A model generated the notes under the pieces. That model did not search any database, had not been told where the DNA came from, and saw only the letters and a program-made list of their open reading frames with translations. Positions 47,938 through 57,643 of a stretch of DNA of 64,000 bases are shown piece by piece. Numbering within the stretch: the first letter of the stretch is position 1; the number at the start of each line of letters is the position of its first letter. The position numbers were made by a program, and so were the translations under genes. The stretch lies in contig NC_087068.1 of assembly GCF_963678635.1 (NCBI RefSeq), positions 17,671,872 through 17,735,871 on the forward strand, written 5' to 3'. This stretch comes from Symsagittifera roscoffensis. Its lineage: Eukaryota; Xenacoelomorpha; Acoela; Convolutidae.

Positions 47938-49701
47938 TTAAATTATTTTATTGACAGTTTTTTGTTTCAGAGTAGAGCTGTCTTTACATTCGTCTTCTTT
48001 GGTCTTCTGTGATGCCTTCCTCAACTCGACCATCTTGCTCAGCAGTTCTTTTCTAGTTTTCTCCTCCAGACCCGTCCCGATCAGGACAGGCTCTCCAAAC
48101 TTCGCCACTGTGTGCCACAGTTCTTCCTTGAAATCATCCAGTGTCATTCTCCTTGCCGTCGGGAACTCTGGAATGGTTGTTGGTAAGACTTCCTTCTCCA
48201 TTATTGCCTCTAGCTCCCTCTTCACCAACTCGAAGCTCTTCTTCCATGCAGGAATTCTCAAGACCTCTTGTCCACTCGCCGTTAGGGGATTTAGCTTCCA
48301 GAATTTGGGGTAAGTTTCGACGGCACCCTCGCGTTTACCTCCCATCCTACACTGCAGTTGTCCTCGGAAATTGTACACCATCAATTCTTGATCTTTCATT
48401 TTTCCGAAGAGTACCGTGTTGCTCATTTGTGCCCTCAACACCTCGTGCTGACACCAGTTGAGTGTCGTCCCATCCAGTATACTTATGAGGCTCACGTGTG
48501 TCACGGAGTTGCGATAAGCTGTCACCAGAGGATCTGGAAACGCGAATGTCACGGCCGGTCCATAAATGCAGGTTACGACCTCCTCCAGTCCCCGGATTAT
48601 CCCCATTGGGTCCGATCTCATCGCCAGGCACAGGTCTGTCAACAGAGGCATGCCCCCATTCACTTTCCTCCTTTCATCTCTCGTCTTTGGATTCTTTTCC
48701 ACACCAGTCATGTGTCGGTTCTGCATTAGGAGATACTCCACTAGCAGCGTCTTTAGCCCTGCAGCACACTTATATGAATAGGTGTCAATGCTCGAGTGGG
48801 TTTTCCCCATCGACAGGGGCTCCCCATATTTCGTTAGTCGATGAAATGACACCAGTTCACCGTGGGTCAGGAGCACCAGTGCCAGATACCCGTCAATCCG
48901 GAGTGTTTCCACACCCCGACTGAACATGTACGCTGGACCCATATTGAATAGGTACCTCGGGTAAACCAGGTACAGTGCCAACAACAGGCTGATGGGCATG
49001 CTCAGGATTTCTTGTACAAAGGCTCCAAAAATGGTCTCCTTTGCACCAAACACTCCAGCCATGAACTCCTTTCCCCAATAAGGACTCAAGAACTCAAGAA
49101 TCTCGTGATCCCTCCTCGTCTTCAGCTCGCCCTTTGCGTGCTCCCTCCAGAATCTTCCAATTGTGACCTCGTTGGCAGCTGTGGTGAACCTGGTCACCGT
49201 CATTTCCCTTTTCTCAGCCACTTCCAGCTGCTCCTCAAGAAAACTCCAGATTTGCTTCACAAGAGGTGGGGCATTCTCCTTCGTCTTCTCCGTAGCGTTT
49301 TCCAACCTTGGTGTCAGGAATGGCCACCTGCCTCTTTCTTGTGTCAGCCGATACACCATCGACTCCAGTTGCTTCTCTGTTGCGGTTACGTTCTTTCTTT
49401 CATTGCTCGGTCCTCTAGACTTACTGGTGGAGCTTGTGATAGTCAAGTCCATGCTTCGAAACCACAGGCTGGCCGTCAGGTGAATTATTATTGGATGATC
49501 GTCCCCTATAACCGGACTGAGCTTGAGTTGTCTGGCGAAGTTCGATATCTCCAGCAAGAGGACCTCGTCCAATACCATGAGGATGTTTGCTAACTCGTAG
49601 AAGCCCCTCAACGCGTGGGATACATCCGCCCACGCCGCTGCCAGTTCTGACTTGCGAAGCCTCAAGTTCGTCGGTTCCAACTCCCGATTGGGAGCTGCCA
49701 T
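47938..49701 (-). CDS. Large conserved element protein (587 codons), block B copy
   Basis: The longest intact frame of the element. The family is unknown to me. Motifs conserved with the decayed A1 copy: APNRELEP, ISNFARQLKL with DDH a few residues later, EYLLMQNR, GGMPLLTDLCLAMRSDP, GPAVTFAFPDP, LDGTTLNWCQHEVL, and IPEFPTARRMT near the C-terminus. A hydrophobic stretch (ISLLLALYLVYPRYLF) lies mid-protein. No RT, protease, helicase or integrase motif. The true N-terminus is probably further upstream, because homology runs on through a one-base shift near 49705. It could be a capsid-like or replication-associated protein; this is a guess from its size and conservation. Confidence 0.65.
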   Translation of the reverse strand: MAAPNRELEPTNLRLRKSELAAAWADVSHALRGFYELANILMVLDEVLLLEISNFARQLKLSPVIGDDHPIIIHLTASLWFRSMDLTITSSTSKSRGPSNERKNVTATEKQLESMVYRLTQERGRWPFLTPRLENATEKTKENAPPLVKQIWSFLEEQLEVAEKREMTVTRFTTAANEVTIGRFWREHAKGELKTRRDHEILEFLSPYWGKEFMAGVFGAKETIFGAFVQEILSMPISLLLALYLVYPRYLFNMGPAYMFSRGVETLRIDGYLALVLLTHGELVSFHRLTKYGEPLSMGKTHSSIDTYSYKCAAGLKTLLVEYLLMQNRHMTGVEKNPKTRDERRKVNGGMPLLTDLCLAMRSDPMGIIRGLEEVVTCIYGPAVTFAFPDPLVTAYRNSVTHVSLISILDGTTLNWCQHEVLRAQMSNTVLFGKMKDQELMVYNFRGQLQCRMGGKREGAVETYPKFWKLNPLTASGQEVLRIPAWKKSFELVKRELEAIMEKEVLPTTIPEFPTARRMTLDDFKEELWHTVAKFGEPVLIGTGLEEKTRKELLSKMVELRKASQKTKEDECKDSSTLKQKTVNKII

Positions 49702-50455
49702 CAGGATACTCCATCATTCCCCTCGGCTATCAAGATCAAGACCGCATATACAAACTGCAGGGCGGGAGGCATGCTCGCGTACCCGGGGGACGTCGTGAAC
49801 ACCACTCTTGTCTTGGAGCCAAATCGTGAGGTAACGTTCTCCTGTACCTCATTCATCGCTGCAAATAACGTCTGGATAGCTTCCCAGATTCTCTTCGGCG
49901 CCGGTTCATCACCCTTGAGCTGCTCAAAAAACCCCGTCGCATTCCCGCAAACAGTAGTAAATCGGGCTCGCAAGGCATCTCCAATTTTATTGCTACCACC
50001 AAGGTCAACATTTGGTTCAGCTCAGCTCCTGGCAGTGAGTATATCAAAGTCTCCGGCCAGAACAACTTGGGAGACGTTCGATCCCGCAACGATGACCACC
50101 CTTGCAGCAGCTGGATCTGCTCTGTCGTAAACTGCTAAGGTCTTGGCCAATTGGGTGTCCCCGCAAGGTTTCCCGTATCTAGGATCGTCTGCCAACTTCG
50201 TGCCTTCATAAGCAGCATCGGCAGTTTCATCTCCCTTGGGTCCAACAGTTTGTCCACCACACTCAACTGTGCTGGAGTTGCCAACCTAATTCTGGCAATG
50301 CTCGTCCGATGTTTGGGGGGCTCCACTATGAGTCCCGGACTCCCCAGCAACTTGAGAGGCCTGTAATTGATGAGTCCCATGACCGATTTCGTGGGAATCC
50401 CAGTCAGATTCGCCGTCTCCATGATTTTCGCTCTTGAGAAATGCGTCTCGTGAGC
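49702..50455 (-). pseudogene. Element GxND-type region, block B copy (broken)
   Basis: Fragments 50422-50135, 50089-49853 and 49973-49701 together match the A1 region at 62500-61767: ANLTGIPTKSVMG with FADLEGLRSNNTMG, RVVIVAGSNVS with IMVVASSDFV, and PDLLLFAG with PITIVFAGINDH. At least three frame changes separate the pieces. The A1 G-I-N-D word is reduced to G-N-A here. The block is truncated at its 5' end by the L2 repeat. Confidence 0.55.
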
Positions 50456-51560
50456 TGTAACATTCGCCCGGAAGATACATATCGACGGAAAAAAAAAACT
50501 AAATCCTAAGACGACTGGCCAACGTCTAAACAGAGCTTTACATGATTTTAACCGTCTCTACCAAGCCAGTACTTTCGGTGGTCTTTCTAACATCGGGTCG
50601 ACAAAAACGTTACTGCTTTCGGCTTCGGTCAAAACACTCAAATTACCTAAATTACATGCAGAAATAGTGAGCTCATGACTGGGTCTCAGTATCCCCAGAC
50701 CACGAGGTCACTCCTAAAGTCAGGGCTACTACTATTTATTGAATTATTATTGTTTTTGTTCAGTAGATAAAAATCATCATCTCCATCGAAGATGGATCAA
50801 CCCCTTCCCCCAACTCCTAGCTTCTCATCTTAGTAGAATGAAATCAGATGTTAATTAAATTCAACTCAGGACGTAATAGGGAAGCTAAAAGTTTATATAA
50901 GTTAATAAAAGTTTCAGTCCCGAGACCCCTCCGGATTCCTGAATCCGGGGAAATAAGGCTCTTATTCTCCTTCCGGAAGGCTGGTTTTCCACCCTTCACC
51001 ATTGTTCGCAACGGCCTTGCAACTATTGTAGCGACACAATAGTTGCAACTCGGAGCAGTCTCTGCTACTTCTGCAATTTGTTGTTGTCTCTCAATCACAA
51101 TCTCCGTTGTTAACGCTATCGCAACTAATGTTGTTGTGTTTTTCTTCCAGTTTTCTGCCAAAATGGCCGTTTCTGACGTTTCTCAGAAATATGACGTCAT
51201 ACTTCGAAATTTTAAAAATTTGGAATACCGGAATATTCTAGCCTTCACCGTTTTGCCAATCGTTCCAATAACGCTCTTATTCCTTCAAAATCGCCAATTC
51301 GGAAGGTTCGCTGTTAAAAACTCGAATATGCCGAATCTGCATTTTGGTCCCTTCTGGTCGAATGTCACATACTCCCCGGACAGTCCGGTCAATGTCCTCA
51401 TTGAATCTCGCAATGTTCGTAAAATAGGTACAGTGTCGTCGAACAGAATTTACAAAATGCACGAGATTACTTTTATCCACGTCATATCGACTCACTGCAG
51501 AATAAAAATGGCATCATACTACATCACTATAGCCTTCAAATTCTTTCATTAATCTGCACA
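50456..51560 (+). repeat. LTR-like repeat L2
   Basis: TGTAACATTCGCCCGG at the start and AATCTGCACA at the end, about 1.1 kb. The first 914 bp match L1 (41577-42493). The remainder resembles the end of the U family (CACATACTCCCCGGAC). It lies immediately upstream of block B, so with L1 it brackets B, U3 and U2. The strand is arbitrary because a TATA-like word reads on both strands. Confidence 0.6.
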
Positions 51561-52199
51561 TTGAGGATATGACCTAAGATAAAAACATCTTTTCCGACTT
51601 CCAATGTCAATGTCCTGATTAAAAACTTTTTCTCCTAGATTTAAAAGGTGTTGGTTTGCAGGACAGTCCTGCCAAGCAACAAGCTAAAATTATCCTGCTA
51701 TGCTTCTTCCCTTCGGAAATCTCGCTTGTTATTGTCCTGAATATTAAAACTAAGAAACTTCGCGGTTAGAAAGAACAATGAAACAATCTCTCTCTTCGAG
51801 AGAATACCCAAGCCTTTCATATCACCACAAAGTGATCAATTCTCCTAGTTGGTTAAAAACAGTCATGTAGGCTGGAATATTTAAATATACTCTTTCACTC
51901 AAGCCTTTCTAAATAAATAGTAAGTAAGTGTCTCTAAAGCAACTAACTAAAATCAAAATGCAAATTTATAAATGCAACAAATTCTTCAATGTTCAAAGCT
52001 CAACTAAATGTTTCAGTTTTCAATTACATTTTGGTTGCTTGGTTTTTCACTTGAGTTTTTTCACACATAAAACAATTCTGGGTTTAAACTTTTTTTTCAT
52101 CACTCCTTTGTTTTCTTTGTTTTTCGTCGTTTAGAAGTTCTAAAACTTCTAAGTTTTTCTAATTTCGTCTCTTTTTGCATCTCGTTTTTCGGCCATTCG
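51561..52199. other. Spacer between L2 and block A2
   Basis: AT-rich, without an identified gene. Contains short T-rich and repeat-like stretches only. Confidence 0.5.
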
Positions 52200-53947
52200 T
52201 CAATGCTCCATCTCTTCCTCCTGTGATACTGACTCTGCACTTTCAGTCTCTGTGTCTTGCAACACATCATTAGCTATTCTGACGCTGTTGGAAGCAGTCC
52301 TCCAACACTTCTGCTCTTCTACCCTCTGTTTGCAACAAGGTAGAAGCCCCGGCTCGCTAGAGCTTTGCGGCTTGTAGGTCGTCACGGCTGGGACCGTTCC
52401 CAAACTCATTTCCAAGTTAGGGAGCACAAAGGTTGAAATCGCCGGTTCATTCGCAGTTTCCCCTTTCTTCAGCACTCCCGTGTCGAAGAGCTCAACTTCC
52501 ATTTCATCCAATCGCACCTGGACGACTCGGTTCAACCAGGCTTGCCCTTCAATGCTATTAAAGTGGATCCCATCAGTGGTTAGTCTGGCCTGATCCATGG
52601 TTCTCAGTTTGTGTTCAATGTCCATCCAGATCAACCGTCCAGCATTCCGACTCGCAAGATTTCTCAGGATGTTGTTCCACTTGATGACTCCTTCATTATG
52701 TCTTCTTCCTGTCGCTGTCTACGTTTTTGTGCTTATTTGTATAGTGCAGACCGCGCATTTCCATTTCGAAGTACCGCGCATTTCAATTTATGCCAGAGAG
52801 TAGTAAATAGGCACACCATCATCGACTCCCAAAGTGCCTCCTCCTCATCTGAGCCTCTTGACACATTATTCGTCCCTATTAGGATCATTATCCAGGAGGT
52901 CCTCAAAGTGATCCAGGAGGTCCTCAAACTCTGCAGCACTCTGACTAAGCTGCCACCCAGTATCAGATGGGGTGTCCCAAGTGGCGGTTGCTGCAGGTTT
53001 ACTGCTGGGTTCCAAGTGGATCGATTGAAGCAGGCTTGCGAATCAGTGTCCGGAACTCCCGTGAAGCTATACTTCAACTGGTTGTTCTTCTGCACGTCAA
53101 TCACTCGGGACACTTTCTTCATCGGTACTTCTCGTATCCTTCTATCTGGGACCTTGGAGCTCTCTGTCGGTAACGTTGTATCACTAGCTCCCATTCTCGT
53201 CATCATCTGTTGGGACGGTTGCACTCTGCCCGTGTCTTCTATTGTTCCGTAGGGTGCAGTCACCCCGGAACCTGGCGTATTCCTTTTAGCCACCAATCGC
53301 ACAGCCGTTTCTATCAATTTTCTCACCGTTTGCTCCACGAGTGGGTCACGTAGGGTGTCACTCGGGTCCGGAATTGTCACTCGACCGGTTGTAGCCGGGA
53401 GTTGCGTCTCCGTCGTCTGACTCAACTCTCGAGGCGACAAAAGTTCCATCGGGGACTGCCCACGAGGAATTTTACTTGTAGGTATCACTTTTTCCACGGA
53501 TGTCGTTAACGCCAGACGCTCCGATCGCTGCTTGTACTCTCGCCTCAAGCGCTCTATTTCTTCACCCTGCTTCTTGTTACAATCTTCAAACAATTTCTCC
53601 CACGTGTCTCTATCTTTTTTTGTACTGAAAATGGTCTTGGTCATCTCATCCAGCTCCCTTCTGGTCTTATCCAATTCTTCTATCGTCCCATTAAGATCTT
53701 GCATAGTTTCGTTCGTCTGAACCCCTTCCTCTACTCTCGCCCTCTTTGAAGGCTCAGCTGCTCTCAGTTGTGAACTAGACGAGGCAGTCTCGCTGTTCAT
53801 TTCCTGATGCATCCTTCTCAATCCAGGCCTAGGCTTGGCGGGCAAAGACGACTCACCTGGTTGGTAGGTCCTCGAACTTCCCAATCTGGGCTCGTTCGCC
53901 AAGTCACTTCCTGAGAGAGCCCCGTTTCTCCACCTCATTACTCTCAT
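52200..53947 (-). pseudogene. Element coiled-coil/SGNH hydrolase, block A2 copy (broken)
   Basis: The N-half (53947-52733) has basic and Ser-rich segments, a coiled coil (EELDKTRRELDEMTKTIF, near residues 90-150) and then SGNH blocks: I LILGGSLVR, III ILIGTNNVSRGS. The C-half (52634-52200) holds block V TTDGIHFNS (D-x-x-H). Block II, present in A1 as FGGATIAQL, is missing: a short duplication around 52890-52925 replaces it. A second lesion near 52745-52770 (partial repeat of AAATGCGCGGT) shifts the frame, and a TAG in the same frame as block V is shared with A1. The enzyme cannot be active as it stands. Confidence 0.7.
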
Positions 53948-53958
53948 GTTCGGGCGTT

Positions 53959-54183
53959 CTAGTACTCCTCTTTTCCGTATGCTGCCATCAATAAGACTTC
54001 TGTGGGACGGTCCCCACGGTTATCATGCCCCAAGATGTTTATTAAGGCGGCCAGCAACATGATTACCTCTGGGTCCTCTAGAGCGAAGTCTCGATCCATC
54101 AACCGACGATAGATCGCATCTATGATCGGTCCTACGTACGGCTCTGCCATGTCCATGTACTCGTTCAAATCAAAGTTGTCCAT
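53959..54183 (-). CDS. Short acidic element ORF
   Basis: 74 codons, starting MDNFDLNEYMDMAEPYV and ending GKEEY, helical and acidic. It stops 12 bp before the A2 SGNH frame and may be its N-terminal part in an intact element. No domain recognised. Confidence 0.45.
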   Translation of the reverse strand: MDNFDLNEYMDMAEPYVGPIIDAIYRRLMDRDFALEDPEVIMLLAALINILGHDNRGDRPTEVLLMAAYGKEEY

Positions 54184-54571
54184 GTTCTTTCGTATTCGAT
54201 TCTATTATCTCTTTGATGAATTGAAATCAAGTGAATGATTAAATGATTAATCAGGATCTAGAAAAGAGGTCGCGAATATCACATTTGTCAACTTTACACT
54301 AATTCTTTTTTTAAATTTATTTAAAACAGTCAGATAAAAAATTTTTGATCCTAAAGTTTATTAAAATCAATCCGTTTCTAACATTTTGGAATTCGACCTA
54401 AAAATGGACAGTCTAAACTTCGGATCTATTCCTAAGATTATCATTCGGTTATTCATGGTCACTAATTCCTTCATACCCAGGGTCCTAATAACATAACACA
54501 TGACATAACATAACACACATATCACACACGACACGCATTTAGTATGACGCCTTCCTGCATGCAACCTAAAT
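54184..54571. other. Spacer inside A2
   Basis: AT-rich, non-coding, with an ACATAACACAC-rich low-complexity stretch near 54490-54535. Confidence 0.5.
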
Positions 54572-54952
54572 TTAGCCAATACTTAAATAATATTTCTTAT
54601 GTAAGTATACTTGTATATTAGTACCAGAGAAGATTACGTGTATCAGTGCATACAACTCCCGTGGATGCAGTCGTCTTCGGTTCGGATCGTACACTGGAAG
54701 CGAGAGTTCCTCCACTTCCCTTTCCACAAGGAAGTCTCTCAATCTCGTCAAGGACAAGACTAGATTTTCCGGGTCCACGTGCCGCTTCTCCGTCGCCCTC
54801 GTCACCAGGAGGCATAAGTACTTTCCCGGTATCTGTGACGTCGCCGGAGGCAAAGCTGCTACGCCTCCTATTCCTGGCCTCTGCTTCCAAAGGAATTCTA
54901 TGTTTTTATAATCTCTCTTAAAATCCGCTGCTAACGCTGTTTTAAAACTCAT
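54572..54952 (-). CDS. Macro-domain-like protein of the element
   Basis: 126 codons from ATG 54952. The order of motifs follows the single-domain macro fold of the Poa1/ADP-ribose phosphatase type: AADFKRDYKNIE near the start, GIGGVAAL in the glycine-loop position, YLCLLVTRATEK (the family's YLVTK strand), LTRLRDFLVEREVEELSLP (helix then strand leading to the phosphate loop), and a final helix-strand HVIFSGTNIQVYLHKK. Macro domains bind or hydrolyse ADP-ribose derivatives. The second phosphate loop lacks the usual GCG, so binding rather than catalysis is likely. Assigned by pattern only. No stop or shift inside. Confidence 0.55.
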   Translation of the reverse strand: MSFKTALAADFKRDYKNIEFLWKQRPGIGGVAALPPATSQIPGKYLCLLVTRATEKRHVDPENLVLSLTRLRDFLVEREVEELSLPVYDPNRRRLHPRELYALIHVIFSGTNIQVYLHKKYYLSIG

Positions 54953-55014
54953 GTCTGCTGTGATCGTTATCGCTTATGTTCTATTCGTGAATATAAAATC
55001 GCTATCTGTCAACG

Positions 55015-56040
55015 TTATGCTACTTGAGTATTCATCTGGTTAGTTAAATATGACTCAAATACTCTCCCTATGTCCGGTTTCTTAGGGTCCTCACCTGTTT
55101 CTGCCTCTAGATCACCTGTCTCTATTGCTATTCTTAATTTTTTTATTAATAATTTTTCAGTGTGGGTAAGTCTTACCCCCACTCCCCGGACAAAAATATC
55201 CATCGACGTCCCCGTCGATCGCAAACCGGCTTTCAAATCGAGGTTGGAAGCCGGAATGAGTAATCGTTCTTCCTGGGCAGCCCAGGAGGGATCATCTCTT
55301 TCGGTTTTTACGTATTTCATGCTTCCACGATCTACATCTTGAATCGTGACGCTGTTAACCCTTGGGTCCGACGTCATTTCGTTCAGCCATTCCAAGACAC
55401 GCAGATTCGTCAAGTCTTGTTCATATGACTGCTGTTGCTCGTCGTCAAATTCTACCTCGGGCTTGGAGCGTTAATCGACCCACTCCTCGTCGTGATCGTC
55501 GACTATATCATTGTCCTGTGACACAGTTATTTCTTCTAGACCCACTACTTCTTCCACTATCCTCTTTAGATCTATCCTGTCCACTACGAAGTCATCTCCG
55601 TAAGGATTATACTTCTTCGTGAGTCTTGTCATGTCACTCTGTCGAGTCTGTATCGTAAACGGAATAAACGGCTCCAAGTTCTTAGGGACCTCCATTTGTT
55701 TGGGGTCTTGCTAGTCCTCCTCTGCGTAGGGCAAGGTTTCTTCATCTGCTTCGATCACTTCGTTGGGATCTAGGTCCAGTGGTGGACTTTTTCCTTCGTC
55801 TACGACCTCATTTCCATCGTTATTTTCCCTGGTGCCCTTTTCGTTGACCTCACAAGCAGGGACCATCATCAAATAATCACCATCTTTCATGTCTGCAGGT
55901 ATACACCAGTCCTCTGTCGATGGATTGTGTGGCTTGATGTTCTCGTAGTGAGCGGCTCTGCCTGTACTCAGTCTATAAAATTGTCCCTCCTGGTGCACTT
56001 CTGTAATCATGAAGGGTCCCCTCCACTTTTCCTAGAAGTT
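55015..56040 (-). pseudogene. Integrase C-terminus (GPY/F) with acidic extension, two in-frame stops
   Basis: The first part reads KWRGPFMITEVHQEGQFYRL and then YENIKPHNPS, the GPY/F module that closes Ty3/gypsy integrases. It is followed by an acidic region of unknown function with DDFVVDRIDLKRIVEEVVGL and DIFVRGVGVRLTHTEKLL. All pieces (56010-55711, 55695-55471, 55413-55015) lie in one frame, broken by TAG at 55713-55711 and TAA at 55473-55471; another TAG sits just before the GPF motif. Integrase core and RT are missing upstream, where block A1 begins instead. Confidence 0.7.
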
Positions 56041-56056
56041 CTCTTCACGGCTGTGG

Positions 56057-57640
56057 TCACTGCAGCTGGACATTGGAAACTCCTGATCCAATGTCCAGCT
56101 GATACACAGTGTACACTTTGCTGTGTTTCGACATATGTTTCTTGGCATACTCGTACAACCATGCAGTCATGTTGACTCTAAACCATGGCATCAGTCTTCC
56201 TCTGGCCCATATCTTTTCCACTTCCATCGGAATGTTCAAGATTTTGCACATTGTCTCAAAAAGATCTAAATCTTTTAGACAATCTAATTCCTGTAACTGT
56301 TCTCTCGTCGGCGTCTCCTGTCTATTGTTTTACTTTACATGAGCTTCCAGCCATTGCATTACCATCATAACTCCCATTATCACTATCTTTATGGGCTGTG
56401 ATGAGTCTGGTAAACCCATGGAGAGCAGCTCTCTACAGTCCCAGATCAACACCAGATTACTACGCCCGGGGTACCACCATGTTTGTAGTAAGCAATGGCA
56501 GGGGAACTCATCATGTGTTGACATGATGCTCCTCCATTAACGTTTTCCCGAAGCTTCCAGTAGTGGTTCCACTTCCATCATCACTCGGTGGACTTCATCG
56601 TTCTCATCTACTGCATTGTAATCCGTGACTGTTGATCCTTTTTGCTTTTGTCTTTCAAAGTCACTGAAGTTACCACTGGCGTATCCCATGAACTTCTTTC
56701 CAGTACCGATTCTAATTCCTTTTTAGTTTTCCCAGAACTGCTGAGAACAATTTGCACAGGAACTCGTAAGATTTTTCTGACATTCTCGCTAGTCTTACAC
56801 ATTTTGGCACTGAGAAGGCTTGATCCACGATCGATCTCGTACTCTTCACATCCACCGCTACGAAATGCACTGGTTATCTGCTCTTGCACATTGGAGCTAA
56901 TGTCGATCCCACCAAATATCGCGCTCCCGACGGTCTGCGATAAGTTTCACTGTGCCGGATGTCCATTTCCGCCTCGATCGCTTCCCTCCACTTTCCTATG
57001 TGCTATTGCTCAGTCTGCAAACTCCTGAAAACACTTCTACACTGATGGCCGTGACCATCTCATACTTTTGTTCTCGATTCAATAGTGACTCTAAAGAACC
57101 AAATATGCTGTAGAATCCTAGTGCAGTCAATAGATTCACCTCGGTTTCTCCATGGCAATCTGCAATCAGTTCCGTTTCTGTTTTCGCCTTCATCACAATG
57201 TTCCCAAACAATATCATCAATTGCTTGTGTTGCTTCTCCAGGGTCTTTACGCAATCCAGACCTCCACAGATGTGACCATCCAGTCCGCAGACTTCTGCCA
57301 GACAGCTAGCAGGTTTGACCCAGTCCTCTGCTTCCCAGCTAGGCTGCTCTTCTTTGTCTTCTCCGTTGCTCTTAGAGGCTGTTGTCATCAAATTATAGAT
57401 GATTTTCAGGTCACGCAAATTAAAGTCTGAATTCAGTTCCCTCTGCGCATATTGTGTCGCTCGTAATATCAAATCGGAGTTGGGACTCGGACACCATGAT
57501 GGTTTCATCAGTTCCCACACTACCATCAAACTCGTTCTCAGCAATTCGTCTGGGAATCCCAATCCAAACTCCACTCGATTGTCAGATTTTGGCACTGAAG
57601 GTGCAGTCACCTTTTCCTCCAAGACTAGTCCCAGCCTGGT
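56057..57640 (-). pseudogene. Element protein d, block A1 copy (decayed)
   Basis: Pieces 57622-56996, 56889-56608, 56524-56330 and 56251-56057, in two frames. Conserved with B: KPSWCPSPN, CLAEVCGLDGHICGGLDC (same C-x4-C-x4-H-x-C-x4-C spacing), FPCHCLLQTWWYP followed by NLVLIWD, and LMPWFRVNMTAWLYEYA. It lies in the same frame as protein c upstream, separated by a TAG at 57646-57644. It breaks off at the junction with block A2, inside a 15-bp hairpin (56063-56101). Confidence 0.6.
56063..56101. repeat. Perfect 15-bp inverted repeat at the A1/A2 junction
   Basis: Arms CAGCTGGACATTGGA (56063-56077) and TCCAATGTCCAGCTG (56087-56101) with a 9-base loop. One arm is coding sequence of protein d and the other is its snap-back copy at the point where d homology stops. 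Confidence 0.9.
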
Positions 57641-57643
57641 CTG

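Larger units (their letters stand above)
44657..50455 (-). mobile_element. Giant Ty3/gypsy-related element, block B (diverged homologue of A1)
   Basis: Five consecutive coding blocks on one strand (GxND region, large protein, b, c, d) in the same order as in A1 (64000-56057). Protein similarity is clear but low (roughly 35-45 percent by eye). The 5' side is cut by the LTR-like repeat L2 at 50456 and the 3' side ends before U3. No Pol domains are present in this block. Assignment to Ty3/gypsy rests on the link to the integrase tail in A2. Confidence 0.6.
52200..56040 (-). mobile_element. Giant Ty3/gypsy-related element, block A2
   Basis: The order on the minus strand is integrase C-terminus with GPY/F module, acidic extension, macro-domain ORF, short acidic ORF, coiled-coil/SGNH protein. 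The SGNH part is nearly identical in sequence to that of A1 (63994-62730). The homology ends near 52340 and is replaced by unrelated codons to 52200. No LTR is visible at either edge. Confidence 0.6.

Noticed and set aside
45398-49829. Plus-strand frames across the element blocks
   Set aside because: They are Ser/Pro-rich shadows of the minus-strand proteins and have no homologous pattern between A1 and B.
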